From the NCBI GenBank assembly GCA_027924585.1, contig BSBM01000307.1, forward strand, positions 17,221,501-17,285,500: DNA of 64,000 nt. The letters are read 5' to 3'. This document shows, piece by piece, positions 33,969 through 46,000 of the stretch. A program made the position numbers and the translations under genes. Source of the DNA: Larix kaempferi (taxonomy: Eukaryota; Streptophyta; Pinopsida; Pinales; Pinaceae). Below the pieces are notes generated by a model. That model was not told where the DNA came from and did no database searches. It saw only the letters and a list, made by a program, of their open reading frames with translations. Each line of letters begins with the position of its first letter. Within the stretch, counting starts at the first letter, position 1.

Positions 33969-34529
33969 TTTATTTCCATAAAATTTTGACCCAAAAAAAC
34001 ATCGTTTAAGCCCTTAAATGGGTCTCAAAAGGTTTTGGAACCCAAATCTACAAAGTAAGACCTACCCCTAAAATACACCCTACAAGCCAATTCATCCAAT
34101 TTTGCCACCTCCAAAGCACCAAAATAGATGAAAAAATCTACATTGATCCAATTCAGATCATTTGGGCTCAAAGGATCACCATTGTTTGTCTTTTATTACT
34201 TTCTTATATAATGATGACAACCCATTGAGTTAGCCCCTTTTATAAAATTGTATTGTCTACGTACACATGTCTTTCTCTCATTTTACAACATATTGAAGTT
34301 ATTGTCGGTGTTTCATTTCCCGCTTTGGAGGTATGTTAGTTATAATTAAAAATTATAATTGGCAGAGAAAACATGGAGCAGTCTGTTCTTACCTACTGCT
34401 ACAACAGGTGTCATAAACATTCTCCATTTTTAGTGGGCCTTTGGATATTATGTGTGTCAAAGAAATAATGAAATGCCCTTTTCATATAATGAGAAAAAAT
34501 AGGGAGCAGTGATTTCTCACCTACTAGAA

Positions 34530-34760
34530 CGACAGGTGTCGACATACTCCATTTTTAGTGGGCCATTGGATATTATGCGAGGTGTCGACATACTCCATTT
34601 TTAGTGGGCTTTTGGATATTATGCGATCTTGAACCTGTTATGATGCAGCTGGAAGGAGCAAAAGCTTTCTTGTAAAAGACAAGTGCAGAATCATTCACAT
34701 GGTTTGTATTACTTTCTTGTAAAAAGACAAGTGCAGAGTCATCCACATGGTTTGTAGTAC
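34530..34760 (+). repeat. Two adjacent short tandem duplications of about 47 bp
   Basis: AGGTGTCGACATACTCCATT begins units at 34534 and 34580, and a related diverged unit starts near 34409. Immediately downstream, CTTTCTTGTAAAA plus GACAAGTGCAGA begins units at 34665 and 34712. They look like local replication-slippage duplications. No gene is seen. Confidence 0.85.
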
Positions 34761-35888
34761 ACAGTCCAGGGAAAGAATCATATTATATTATAAGATCTTT
34801 GGCAAAATCTGATTTTCCCTATTTCTGCAACCGTGAGATAACAGTGATCTCGTCACGTTGATGAGGCAGCTGGAATGAGCAAAGACTTTATCGTAAAAGG
34901 ACGAGTGCAGAATCATTTACATGCACAAAATTAATGGTTAAGACCTGGATTTTGATACATATGATAAAATGCTAAACATCTAATAGTGTTATTGTTGTTG
35001 GTATTTACGATAAAAACCCAAACTTGATTTACAATGTAGAGTTATAATTCACATTATTTTCCAAAATTTTTGTTTAGGATTAGAGTTACGATTCACATTT
35101 AAAACATAGTGGTTTAGCCATGAGGTATAGGGCAGTTGGCCTGTGTGGGGTTTAGTATTTATGAAGTTACATATTCAAAAATCATGGTGACAGATTGAGA
35201 GTGTGAACCTGTTTGTGCCAGAAATTGTTTCTAAGGCTAAAGAAACAAGCCAACACAATCTCAAATAAAACTCAACAAAGTAAACTAGGTTTTTAGGTTT
35301 TCTGGAATATTTTTCTTGGTTGTAAATTTGGTGATCAACAGGGATTACACTCATGAACTAAACCAGAAACTAAATTATAAACAAATAAAGACAAAGATGC
35401 ATCATATAATCAACAAATATCAATCAAAATATAATCTTAAAAGTCATTCAGGGCTGACAAGCATCACAAGTAAAGAAACCATGAACTAGCAATGAATATA
35501 TCAGTCCAGTAGTTAAACAAACTCAAAATGAAGTTAAAACATATACTGAAGGGTATAAAGTGTCATATATTTCATAGTCTGTCATCAAATGCATACAAGA
35601 GTCATTGTACTTAGCTCTGAGCAAGTCTGAAAATAAAGATAATCTGGAGACCTCCTGAAGCTTCCCAAAAATCCAACCTCTTCAATGACTTTCTAACCCC
35701 TCTAAATAATAATCATTACAAAATTAGTTAGGGTTTCAACCCTAAATGCCTTCCGCCTATTCGATGAGGTGTAGTAAAAGTACAATCTTTACAAAGTTGT
35801 AAAATATGCTAAAAATAGCAAATTACTAACATATCTGTTTGTTAACTAATGACAACTAACTGAATGCTTAACTGAATGTACAACTGTC
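34761..35888. other. AT-rich intergenic DNA, no gene seen
   Basis: No recognisable coding or repeat structure. On its strand the sequence is the 3' flank of the 580-codon ORF at 35889-37631. Confidence 0.5.
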
Positions 35889-37631
35889 TTATATGTCTTT
35901 TGCCACTTCATCCAACAGAGCGATACCATCTGATGCTTGATCTTTTCTCTTAGCCTTTTTCTGCTCCTGCTCCATGCCATTTATCTTCTTGATGAGCTCC
36001 TTGTTTCTCTGTTGCAGGTACTGGACTGTCTTCTCCAATTCTGTACAATGCATGTCAGCAGCCCTTTTTCTTTTTAGTGCTTCTTTTGCATCTGCTATCA
36101 GCTCCTGAAAATTATCATTTACATCTTGTAGATCTTCTCTCAATCTTCTGTTAGCCATCATTAATCCATCATTGACCTCTTGCATGTAATTCATTTGGTG
36201 TTTGTATTGTTTAACAGTTTTCTGCAAATTTTCCCTGTCAGAGTTCGCTAATTTGTCCATTGTATAATCTTGTTCCTCATCAGGTCTCCAAGGTATATCA
36301 AGCTTCTTGAAGATTTCTGCCTCTTCAATCAACAGTTCTGTAGCAGTGTCTTCAATGCTAAGATTCTGATTTTCTTCACTTGCTGCCTCAACTGAAGGAG
36401 CTTCTTCTTTTAACTGTGACTGCATTTTATCTAATTCTCGTTTATCCTCCATAGACACCTCATCCAAGACAGTCACTTCCTTTGTATTTAATTTGGGATT
36501 GAGCAATTTCTTCATGTTCAATCTCAGCTTGTTCTTTGACCTAGTTTTTGGTCTCCAAAATGATGCTGCTTCTCCCATCATTTTCAGCTCCTTTCCTTGA
36601 TGCTGGATAGCAGCCAACTGCACTACTTCAAGTTTATTCCTTTTCCTGTTAGATTTTGTTGTTTTGCTATTTGAAATATGGATTTCTTGCTCTACTTCGA
36701 TCTTGAATTCTGTTTTGGAGATGGGCTGTTCTTCTTTCAATAGATACTCCTCATCATCGGAGAGAATGGCGATAGGGCTTCTCTGTCGAGTGTGAATTTC
36801 TTCTTTGGGTACAACAACCTCTTTAATATCAACATTTTCCACTTCATGAGGATCTGCTACAGGTGCCAAGTTCTGTTCAGGCTGTTCCTTCTTATCTTCA
36901 AACAGTGAATACTTACCTTTAGAGCTGGCTGAGAATGTCTTTGGTTCATTATCTTCCTCCACATGCTCTGCTGCTTCCTCAATTTTGATCTCTTCCTTAT
37001 CTTCAAGTTTTGGCTTATGACCTAATTTTCTCAACAAGACCTTACCCTTATCTGCTTGCCTCTTATATTTTTGATCTTCAAAACCAGACCAAAAGATGAA
37101 GAAGTCCCAGGTCTTTCCTTCATGCTGCAAGACAGTACTAATAATCAACTTGATTAATCCATGGTGAAAGATGGACTGAGAAGAATGATCTATTGGCCCT
37201 TTCACCTTGCTGGACATTTTCTGTAAACTTTTCAAAAAGAAGAATGGCAGGTTCATCTTGGACACCCCCACCATGTGCTGAAGGAATCTAAAATGATATT
37301 TGTATACAAAAGCATACCTGCCCTCACAAGTAACATAGCTCTGTAATATTCTGATTGGCTCAACCCATTCCTTTCTGACATTTTGGATAAGGACACCTTT
37401 ATTCCAATCAGGTGTGACATTTGGTAAAAGAAATCTCTGTGGATCAAAGTCAAAGGGCAGTTTCTTAAACCATTGTTCACCCTCATCCTTAATCCTTGTG
37501 GCTTCTAAAATCAGTTTTACTGTCAGTTTGAATTTCAGAGTATCAGAAATCACCATGTCATTCTTGAAACCCCGGGAAAACTTACAGGACACCTTTGCAT
37601 TATACCCATCGATCTTCCTGAAAAAATCCAT
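35889..37631 (-). CDS. Intact 580-aa ORF of unknown function, with C-terminal coiled coil
   Basis: This is the longest undisturbed frame in the window, from ATG 37631 to TAA at 35889. Residues 1-215 form a compact domain: FFRKIDGYNAKVSCKFSRGF, EATRIKDEGEQWFKKLPFDF, FRFLQHMVGVSKMNLPFFFL and TWDFFIFWSGF. Residues about 216-430 are a charged Glu/Lys-rich linker with basic NLS-like stretches (SNRKRNKLE). Residues about 455-565 are a predicted coiled coil (TVKQYKHQMNYMQEVNDGLM, ELEKTVQYLQQRNKELIKKI). The N-terminal pattern resembles the fragment at 6648-6887. I recall similar proteins in expanded, transposon-linked plant families but cannot name a function. The frame continues upstream of the ATG through a single TAA (37644-37646), so the original protein may have been longer. 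Confidence 0.6.
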   Translation of the reverse strand: MDFFRKIDGYNAKVSCKFSRGFKNDMVISDTLKFKLTVKLILEATRIKDEGEQWFKKLPFDFDPQRFLLPNVTPDWNKGVLIQNVRKEWVEPIRILQSYVTCEGRYAFVYKYHFRFLQHMVGVSKMNLPFFFLKSLQKMSSKVKGPIDHSSQSIFHHGLIKLIISTVLQHEGKTWDFFIFWSGFEDQKYKRQADKGKVLLRKLGHKPKLEDKEEIKIEEAAEHVEEDNEPKTFSASSKGKYSLFEDKKEQPEQNLAPVADPHEVENVDIKEVVVPKEEIHTRQRSPIAILSDDEEYLLKEEQPISKTEFKIEVEQEIHISNSKTTKSNRKRNKLEVVQLAAIQHQGKELKMMGEAASFWRPKTRSKNKLRLNMKKLLNPKLNTKEVTVLDEVSMEDKRELDKMQSQLKEEAPSVEAASEENQNLSIEDTATELLIEEAEIFKKLDIPWRPDEEQDYTMDKLANSDRENLQKTVKQYKHQMNYMQEVNDGLMMANRRLREDLQDVNDNFQELIADAKEALKRKRAADMHCTELEKTVQYLQQRNKELIKKINGMEQEQKKAKRKDQASDGIALLDEVAKDI

Positions 37632-39066
37632 CCAACCAGCTTGTTAAAACAGCTCAACATAGTCAGGCAGTTTTTCAATCCATCCTACATCAGTTGGTTC
37701 AGCTCTGTTTATTTTACCACTCCTGCCCATTCTTCTTCAATCACTGCAAATTGAATGATATCCTTTTGTATTGTTTGCAAGTAGGATATTACTGTAGGAG
37801 GTTAAAACAAATATTGTCGAACGTACAGGTTATTTACAGCATTAAAACCTTGGTTTTGACAGGATTATATTTCATAAAAACAAAATCAGTCTGGCGTTGC
37901 AGAGCATCAACAAATAGCTATTTCCTTGGTTGAAATTGTGTTTAAAAGCACAATTTAACCTTTCCTTTGATCAATTTTGACAGAGTACGCCCCAGCGAAA
38001 AAACCCCAAATTTACTGTTATATTGGTTTTTTAGGAATACCTTGACATTGGGCCACTGTAGTTGTTTAAAATCATGACCTGAGCTGTCAGATGAGTCACC
38101 TTGATTGTACAGACATCCTCCAACCTTCAATTTAGCTGCTAGCAACGGAATTAGGAAGCCCTAATTTCCCGTGAAGCCCTCAACACCTCTCGCTTGTTCA
38201 ATCAGCAACGATGTCCGGTTTTCTAGTGGTTATAGCTACTCCACTAAGTCCTCCGTCTTTGAATGTGCTTGTAAATAACAAATTCATGCCACATTACCTC
38301 AAACCATGTGGATACCTGTCAAAATGAATTACACCTGGGATGATGATGAGCACGATTTCCTCACGATGTGTAGCCACTTGAAATCATGATGTTTTCTGCA
38401 TCAACACGTAATGAATCCTCTAAAACACATAATCAGTCATTCATTATCCCAAGCGTGCCAAAATTTGTTGAAAAATCGGACAAATTTGGAGTCACGATAT
38501 TCTTGTAGCCCGCCTTTGGTGATTTTGAGCTCCAGCGCTACAAGAAAAACTTTGACACTGTTTTGGTGCTTTTTAACAACTATTTATCATTTTGCATGGG
38601 ATCTTAAAGCTGTCAGGGTCAAGATTGTATATGAATTTACTTAGAATAAGGTTTATGAGCCCCTTATTTGATATAATGACCTTTTAAACCCCTCATAAAA
38701 AACAAACCTAAAGTTTTAAAACCTGAAAACTCAAAAGCAAGCCCAAAATCTCATATAAAGACTAAAGAAAATTTCCTAAAGAGGAAAAAATCAAGTTGAA
38801 GCAAATAAATAACTTGAAATAAAATGCAAATCAAACCAAATTTGAAGAAACAAAATACTGACTTAACAGAACCAACGGTGGAGCCTTTGGTTGACCAAGC
38901 GATCATAAACTCCGGTCCTTTAATGCTTGACAGTCCGATGGAAGCAAAAGGATCAAAGTATTCTCTTGTGGACAGATCGTTTTCACATTTGTAGTTTCCT
39001 TTTACAGAGTAGGTTGAATTTGACTAGGTGGAAACAAATACTGACTTTGTGACTTAGGCAAAGGTA
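37632..39066. other. Upstream flank of the 580-aa ORF, no clear gene
   Basis: On the minus strand the frame of the downstream ORF stays open above its ATG for about 35 more codons (WIEKLPDYVELF before the TAA). Beyond that only short frames occur. TAGGCAAAGGTAAAG at about 39053-39069 forms a 15-bp tandem pair with the other side of the LTR element that follows. Confidence 0.5.
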
Positions 39067-39071
39067 AAGTA
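39067..39071 (+). repeat. Target-site duplication, left (small LTR element)
   Basis: AAGTA, matching 40952-40956. The five-base length is usual for LTR-element integration. Confidence 0.85.
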
Positions 39072-39288
39072 AATTAAGTTACACAGAAGGCAACAAAGCA
39101 TGCACAATAGCATAGACTGAAGGTGAGACTAACGCTCAGCACAGCTTAATTATTCATAGATAATAGTTACAGATTTATAGGTTTAGAGAGCCTTCAATAG
39201 ACTCCTACAATAGTGGATCTGGAACTACACGTACACAAACAGCATAACAATATACTAACATAAGTATTTCTCCATTATTATTCTAACA
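39072..39288 (-). repeat. 3' LTR of the small LTR element
   Basis: 217 bp, aligned to 40735-40951 without gaps and with 7 substitutions counted by eye. Confidence 0.92.
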
Positions 39289-39299
39289 TTCCCCCTTAA
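39289..39299 (-). other. Polypurine tract of the small LTR element
   Basis: The minus strand reads TTAAGGGGGAA immediately before TGTTAG of the 3' LTR. Confidence 0.85.
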
Positions 39300-39989
39300 T
39301 GGAGAAATAGACTTTCAGCAAATATGCTTGCATGATTTGTAACTCCTCCTTTGAATCGTGCAGCTCCTTCTCTGAATCGTGCAGATAACCATGACAGGAA
39401 ATTATTCTCAATTGAGAGTAATGCGTTGTCATTAGAAGCAACGAGATTGATCAACAAACATCGCTCAGGAGGAATCTTCTTAATAATTTCAATTGAATTG
39501 TCCACACCAACAGTAGGCAAATAAATGCTAGCAAAGATTCTTCCATGAGGCATTCTATCACTTATGCTGGCTAATTTTCTGATAGGTGGATCATTCACAC
39601 TAGAATCGGCAAGTATGCGTCCAAACTCATTATCCCAAACCTTTTCATCAAAGGTTGGAAATTCCAACAGTGATATTAGTAGGTGCACTATTCGCTACAT
39701 TTTGGAAATATGGCACTTCAGCTAATGTAATAGTAGAGACCAATGGAACTAAATCGATGAGCATCTCATCAAATGCATTTACGTTCTCCATATCTTCAAT
39801 AACTTGCTCTTGCTCCAGTTTACTTTCGTCATCCATATCAATAGCTACAGGGTTATCATGCAAAGGTGGATCTGATTCTAGCGAGATCTCTTTGTCTCCT
39901 TCATCATTTATAGGAACTTGGCTGAAGTAATCATCTTCCTCTTTGTCTTCGAAGATGCTTTCAAAAGCAAGTCTCATTAAAAAATCCAT
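39296..39989 (-). pseudogene. Acidic internal ORF of the small LTR element, frameshifted
   Basis: A first frame runs from ATG 39989 (MRLAFESIFEDKEEDDYF, then an Asp/Glu-rich stretch, VPLVSTITLAEVPYFQNVAN). It overlaps a second frame around 39655-39688 that continues FDEKVWDNEFGRILADSSVN, RMPHGRIFASIYLPTVGVDN and RFREGAARFKGGV to a stop at 39296. Together they look like one protein of about 230 residues split by a single frameshift. It resembles no Gag or Pol motif. It may be a transduced host coding sequence or an element-specific protein. Confidence 0.45.
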
Positions 39990-40019
39990 TTTTCAAGAGA
40001 AAATATTTACCTCCTCTAA

Positions 40020-40319
40020 TCAATAGGAAGCAAACTCTGCAAACAACAGTTCTCCTTCACATGGGTTCTTTGGCACATGAATAGGCTCACTCTTCCTCTC
40101 AGATCTGCAAAATCTACAGGTTATAGCCCCCTTCAACCTCATGCATGGATGGTAGCGTGACTCCTCCTTTAGACGGTAGTAGTGGTTTCTTTTTCTATCA
40201 TATGGGATGGTCTTCACAATGGTTGTAACAGTGTGCAAGCTCTCATCAGACTTCGTATCCACGTTTTCAAGGCAGCGGATTTCTTCCAGAATGACAACAA
40301 CAACGAGATATGACTGCAT
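40020..40319 (-). pseudogene. Second internal ORF of the small LTR element, unknown
   Basis: On the minus strand the frame reads SDESLHTVTTIVKTIPYDRK, RYHPCMRLKGAITCRFCRSE and PIHVPKNPCEGELLFAEF before a stop at 40020. There is a Cys-containing C-R-F-C motif but no recognised domain. A third short frame (40414-40623, AYVDDCMKPTNSGSADLIDL) precedes it. Frame changes suggest decay or multiple captured exons. Confidence 0.35.
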
Positions 40320-40722
40320 TCATGCTGTGATTGATGACAACTCAGGCCAAACTCCTCCACGGGACGGATTATGGGAAGATGCAGATTGGCAGTGATCAAT
40401 AATGAGAGTGGACTTAACTCCACATAGCAGGCGGCTCCTCTTTACGACAGGCCTGCCGGCTTTCTCTAATCGATTCCTCCAATAGCATAAAATGGATCTC
40501 ACAGAGCAACTGACACAATATTCTGGCAACGGCCCTCTTCATCAGATGCTTGCTCTTGGTTAGATCTATTAGATCTGCTGATCCGCTATTGGTCGGCTTC
40601 ATGCAATCATCCACGTAGGCCACGCAGAAGCCCCTTCAACGCAGACAGCAATACAGAGGCCTCTCGATCTTCTCCACGGCCTCTCCTTCACGCAGGCAGT
40701 TGGGCGAGTTCCTCCAACCTCA

Positions 40723-40734
40723 GCTCTGATACCA
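40723..40734 (-). other. Primer-binding site (initiator Met tRNA type)
   Basis: The minus strand reads TGGTATCAGAGC, the standard plant copia PBS, abutting the 5' LTR. Confidence 0.92.
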
Positions 40735-40951
40735 AATTAAGTTACACAGAAGGCAACAAAGCATGCACAGCAGCATAGACTGAAGGTGAGACTAATGCTC
40801 AACACAGCTTAATTATTCATAGATAATAGTTACAGATATATAGGTTTAGAGAGCCTTCAACAGACTCCTACAATAATGGATCTGGAACTACACGTACACA
40901 AACAGCATAACAATATACTAACATAAGTATTTCTCCATTATTATTCTAACA
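40735..40951 (-). repeat. 5' LTR of the small LTR element
   Basis: 217 bp. On the element strand it begins TGTTAGAATAATAATGG and ends AACTTAATT, immediately before the PBS. Confidence 0.92.
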
Positions 40952-40956
40952 AAGTA
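40952..40956 (+). repeat. Target-site duplication, right (small LTR element)
   Basis: AAGTA, matching 39067-39071. Confidence 0.85.
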
Positions 40957-42816
40957 GGCAAAGGTAAAGTCATTCACCATCCTGTAAATCCCAGCCTGTG
41001 GATTGTTGTTGGTCCTTGGGGTGAGTAGAGAGGCATGTTGTTCCTTTAGGCATGTGTGATCTGTGCATAGATTCCATTTCAGTTGAGGGATTCGAAATTC
41101 CATGCTGGAACTTTTAACCATGCATTAATGCTGAGGGTATTAGTTTCCCATGTTTATGTCATTTCGTATGGGCACATTGCGATGGGAGTTGTATAAGGGT
41201 TAACCAAAAAGCTTTTCACAATTTGGAATGTTTAGATTGGAAATTCTGATCTGAGTAGTTTTAAAATTGAGCAATTAATCTAAAACAAGTAATCTTAATT
41301 ATTGAAATTACATAAATACTTAAATAACAATTTTCACTAGAAGTTTAACCAATTTTGGATCCAAAATAGCCGGAAAAACTGAGCGTTTTGGTTGTCTTTT
41401 ATCCTACGCCCATTCCGATGGGGTTCAACTGGATGATGGTCATGGGCGCATAGATTCATGGGTATGCAGGATGGCTGAACCGACACAGAAACGCCGGAAA
41501 TTTCTTGCCGTAAAGTAGGATGCACGGAGGGTCGACAGCCCGAGACTATGTCAGATTCCCTGCAGCAGTTTTAATTAGACCTCGCAGCAGTCTATACAAC
41601 GCTTGTTCCATAGTGTCAAGGTTAATAGAAATATTGATCAACCTAGTACTAACTTTCTGGTTCAGAGTAGATGCTTTCTCCAGTTCTCTGATAGCCAGGA
41701 GCATGATAAGCGATTATGTTGTGGACAGCGAGGGAAGAGTGTTAGCTTTTAACGCGCATGGCAACCAATTTCGCCAATCGTTCACTTTAATCGTTTATCA
41801 TTAATAGCTGGTGGTGTCAACTTGATTTGTTTTATTTTTGGGCCGTGTTTATTGCGTTTGAGGGTGGCCATCATTCCCCGCCACTCTCTATACCTAGAGT
41901 TACAGTTATAATAACAGCCATTTCTATTGCTTTGGTCATGGATTTTATTTGTTCTCTAAGAAGCGAGAATACAAGCTTTTGTTAGTGATAATACTGGAGA
42001 TAATATGCATTGTAGCAGTCAGCGTAGTAGCTACAACTTCGGTTATAAATTCGTTTAGGAAATGGGTATACAATACTGTGCAAGCGCTGGTTTGGGTAAA
42101 GTGGGGAATGGGAAGTTATATTTTTGACAAAACTTTGAGGGACAACTCTGGAGAATTGGTGAGAGACAACTCTGGAGTTTTGGTGTTGTCTTCTGCGTTC
42201 TTGCTCAATGTTGCTTCAGTTGGAGTTGGGGGTAAATGGAGGGCCTATTGGGCATATTACAATTGGATATGATCAAGCTAAACATAAACTGTAACTGGAG
42301 GGCTTATTGGGCATGACCAACTGTAAGTTGAAAACTAAGATGGAGGTTGAAGTCTTAAATCTCGTGGTTCTTACTTTTATTTCTGATTCTTTCTTTTTGA
42401 TAAATGTTAATTTAATCTTTCTTTTTATATGTGTTTATCTAGTGTAAAAATGAAGAAACTAACTATGTTGTAAGTTTGATGATGTTAAGTTATCATTTTA
42501 CAATCTTTTGTAATGTTGTAAGTTTGATGATATTAAGTTATCATTTTAAAATCTTTTGTAAGGGCTAAAGACATTTAGACCGGGGGATTTTTGGTAAGTT
42601 TTTTGAAAAAATATGTTTTAGTAATTTTTTTTATATCTTGATTTTATATAGATATACAGCTTTTTTTATGCACAGAAGAAAATGTTAGATTTAGCATAAT
42701 TTATATATTAATAGTTAATTTTTTGTTATATTATACTATATTTAATATAATTGATGGATAGCCATTTTTTTATAATAAAAGGGTGTTATGCATCAATTTG
42801 ATGTTTAGGTTGATTA
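40957..42816. other. Intergenic DNA, no convincing gene
   Basis: Open frames at 41520-41804 and 41949-42272 (the latter with a hydrophobic N-terminal stretch LLLVIILEIICIVAVSVV and a repeated RDNSG) have no recognisable homology. Their coding status is unproven. Confidence 0.4.
42467..42562 (+). repeat. Two tandem 48-bp units
   Basis: GTTGTAAGTTTGATGAT begins units at 42467 and 42515. Both continue with TTAAGTTATCATTTTA and AATCTTTTGTAA. Confidence 0.9.
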
Positions 42817-42831
42817 TGATCTAATTTATTT
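42817..42831 (+). repeat. Target-site duplication at the LINE-1 3' end
   Basis: TGATCTAATTTATTT, a perfect match to 49013-49027. The last T residues are ambiguous with the tail. Confidence 0.88.
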
Positions 42832-43037
42832 TTTTTTCCATCAGAAAAAAATCATACTATTGCTATTCCTTTGAATCAAATAGTACAAAGATACAGTGAA
42901 TATCGTAGTCCAAGATATCCAAACTAGACCTTGTTTTCCAAAGATCTTCCTCAAGACTTTTATACATAAATATAATCGCCCAACAAAAAGAAAAGATTAC
43001 AAACAAAACTGATCACCCTCCAGGAGTACAAAATATC

Positions 43038-46000
43038 TTAAAAGAAATATAAGTTACCCCTGTCAAGCAGACAGGTATCCATCCATTCTTCCCAAAAAAG
43101 AAAACCAATAGGACCAGCAAAGGCTTCTTTTGATAGTTGATCTGCTTGAGAGTTGTGAGATCTGTAGATATGTTCAAAAGAAATCTGATCCAGCTTTTCA
43201 ATCTCCTGTTGAGTTCGAACACACTAGTAATTAAGATCAATAACATTGAGAGTGTATTCATTAGTAGCCCATTTTATTGTAACACGTGAATCCCCAAAGA
43301 CTTTGAGATTCACCAGGCCAAAGTAATTTGCCACCTTTAGAACAACCCAAAGAGCCAGTAACTCAGCTTTCATATTGGTTCCTCTGCCACCATTAAGACG
43401 AAGAGAGAAATAATGGCTTTCATTGATGTAGATGACCCCACTAGCTGCACACAAACCATCCTGAGCAGCCCCGTCAAAAAATAAAATCAGCTGTGAAACC
43501 ACATAGGAGAAAGATTTTGATTTCTTACTCACATCATTCCTACCTAGTTCCACCTCAGGATAAGTCTGAATCATTTGACAGACATACTTCCCGTAAAGCA
43601 CAGCATCAGGTATCTTATTATGAAAAATCACTTCATTCCTTGTGTACCATGTAAACCAAGATATGAAAATAGGAAGGAAGAGAGGCTTCTTGTTATCTCT
43701 TACCTAGTCTAGCAAACCAGTGCCAAAATCCAACGCATCCCAAACATACAGCAAATTGAGATCTTTACAACACAGTGACCAAATTTTTTGCACAAACGAG
43801 CATTTCACAAAAAGATGATCAGCAGATTCAGCTTTTAATTTACATAAGCAGCACCAGTTAGGACCATACCAGCCATGTTTGAGCAAATTCTCCCAGGTCT
43901 TAAGGCTGCCATTGAGAGCATGCCAAAGGAAACACTTAACCTTCAATGGAATAGCCCAATTCCAAACTTTCGAATACCACCACTGACAAGGATAGATACA
44001 CTGTTCCTAGATAATCCTATCATAAGCAGAAATTGCAGTAACAGAACCATCTTTTTGATTGCCTGCCCAAATTAACTTATCTCTGGATTCCGTAAGCATA
44101 ATACCAGCTGATCTAAGAGCCTGAATATAACGATCCCATTCCAGCTCATGATCCATGATCTCCCAATCAAAAGCACTTAACCAACCAACACCAGAAAGAT
44201 GAAACTGTTCATTATCATAAACATCATTGAGAGTTTTAAACCCCATCAAATTTAACCAAATAACCAATCTATCAGACAGATTAAACCAATCCTCCATACC
44301 AAGCACAGGATCCACCCCGATAAGAACATTGCAACCATTACCAACCTGCCAACAAATATCTTTGGCAATCCATTCATAAACTTTAAGAAAACCTCTCCAA
44401 ACTGGAGACATCATACCAGAGATCCTCTTGGGCTTCCTTAACCAGCTGACAAAATCAGTTTTAATATACTTGAGATGGAGAACCTTCGACCAAAGAGAAG
44501 TACTGAATAATCCACGCCATAAGCTCTTCAATTGAAGAGCTTTGCTAAAAACACTAATATCTTTAATACCCCACCCACCATACTTCACCGGCCGATCAAG
44601 CACCTTCCATTTAACCATCACCAGTTTTGTGCCATCACGATTACCAGACCATAGAAAATTGAAAATAAGCCATATGAGCCTATTCAAAATATAGGCCGAG
44701 ATCTCTAAAAGAGATAACCAGAAAACCGGAATACTAGAGAGTACAACTTTAACTAATACAAGTCTGCCACCAGAGGATAGCAACCGGAATGTCCAATGAT
44801 CAATTCTTCGTTCAAACTTACTAATAATCCAGCACCAGTCACATGCTTTATAAGAATTAGGTTTTAAAATAAAACCTAAATATTTCAAACCACCAACCAA
44901 TTCAAGACAACTATAAGGTAATATGGCTTCAATTTCACCTCTTCTTCCAGCTTCCACGTTATGTTGATAAAAGCATGACTTTGAAATACTAACTTTCATC
45001 CCAGAAACCTTGCAGAAGAAATTAATGATATTGGAGAAAACTTTCCATTCTGTGACAGAGTCGATGCTAGCAAGGAGGACATCATCAACAAAAAGGAGAT
45101 GCGACAGGAAGCAGCCATCACCCATATTGATACCTTTTATCAAACCCATTAACTTGGCTTGTTGAACTAGTCTACTGAGACCATCTATAACCAGAAGAAA
45201 TAGAAGGGGTGACAGGGGGTAGCCCTGCCTGATTCCTATGGAACCTTAAAAAAAGGTGGTTGGATTACCATTTACTAAAACAACAAAACATGACGTTGAA
45301 ACACAAACCATTATCCAATTAATTACCAGCGGAGGAGTGCCTATTTGAATCAGAATCAATCTGAGGAAAGACCAATTGACCCTATCATAGGCTTTTTCTA
45401 GGTCCATCTTCAAAATCAGAGCCTTCAACTTCTTGGACTTGATAGTGTGAAGCAATTCCTGGGCAAGACCAACAAAATCATGAATTTTCCTATCCTTCAA
45501 GAACCCAAACTGTTCTGGAGTAATAAGAGCAGATAGAACAACCTTCAATCTCTGAGCTATAATTTTAGAGACAAGCTTATAGATGAGATTACAGAGAGCA
45601 ATAGGTCGATACTCCCCAAAAGAAACAGGCTTGCTACTTTTTGGAATTAAGGTAAGGAAAGTGGAATTCAAAGTTCCAGAAATGAACTCCTGTAACCTCG
45701 TGTATTCCACAAGACGCTGAATGTCTTCCCCCATGAAATCAAAGAAGTGAACATAAAATTCCATTGGCCAACCATCAGGGCTTGGGCTTTTGTCCCTGGC
45801 AAAGTTTTTTAAGGTATGCTCAATTTCATCTAAAGTGACCTCTTTTCCCAACGCCTCAGCTTCAAATACATCAATACATCTGGGGTATAGTTTAGCCAAT
45901 CTGATTTGATCCAATAGATCACAGCCACCTTCCTGTTTGTAAATATTTCCAAAAAACCTCACAGCTTCAGAACTCAGAGAATCCAAACCCTTAAGAGAAT

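Larger units (their letters stand above)
39072..40951 (-). mobile_element. Complete small non-autonomous LTR retrotransposon with copia-type PBS
   Basis: The 1880-bp element has 217-bp direct repeats at both ends, a primer-binding site TGGTATCAGAGC directly after the 5' LTR (the initiator-Met tRNA type usual in copia), a polypurine tract directly before the 3' LTR, and a 5-bp target duplication AAGTA. By eye the LTRs differ at 7 of 217 positions. The 1446-bp interior has no gag, protease, RT or integrase. Mobilisation would need enzymes from another element. The LTR begins TGTTAG but ends TTAATT rather than the canonical CA. Confidence 0.92.

Noticed and set aside
41949-42272. Possible small membrane protein
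   Set aside because: It has a hydrophobic stretch but no homology, a repeated RDNSG from a local duplication and no supporting context.
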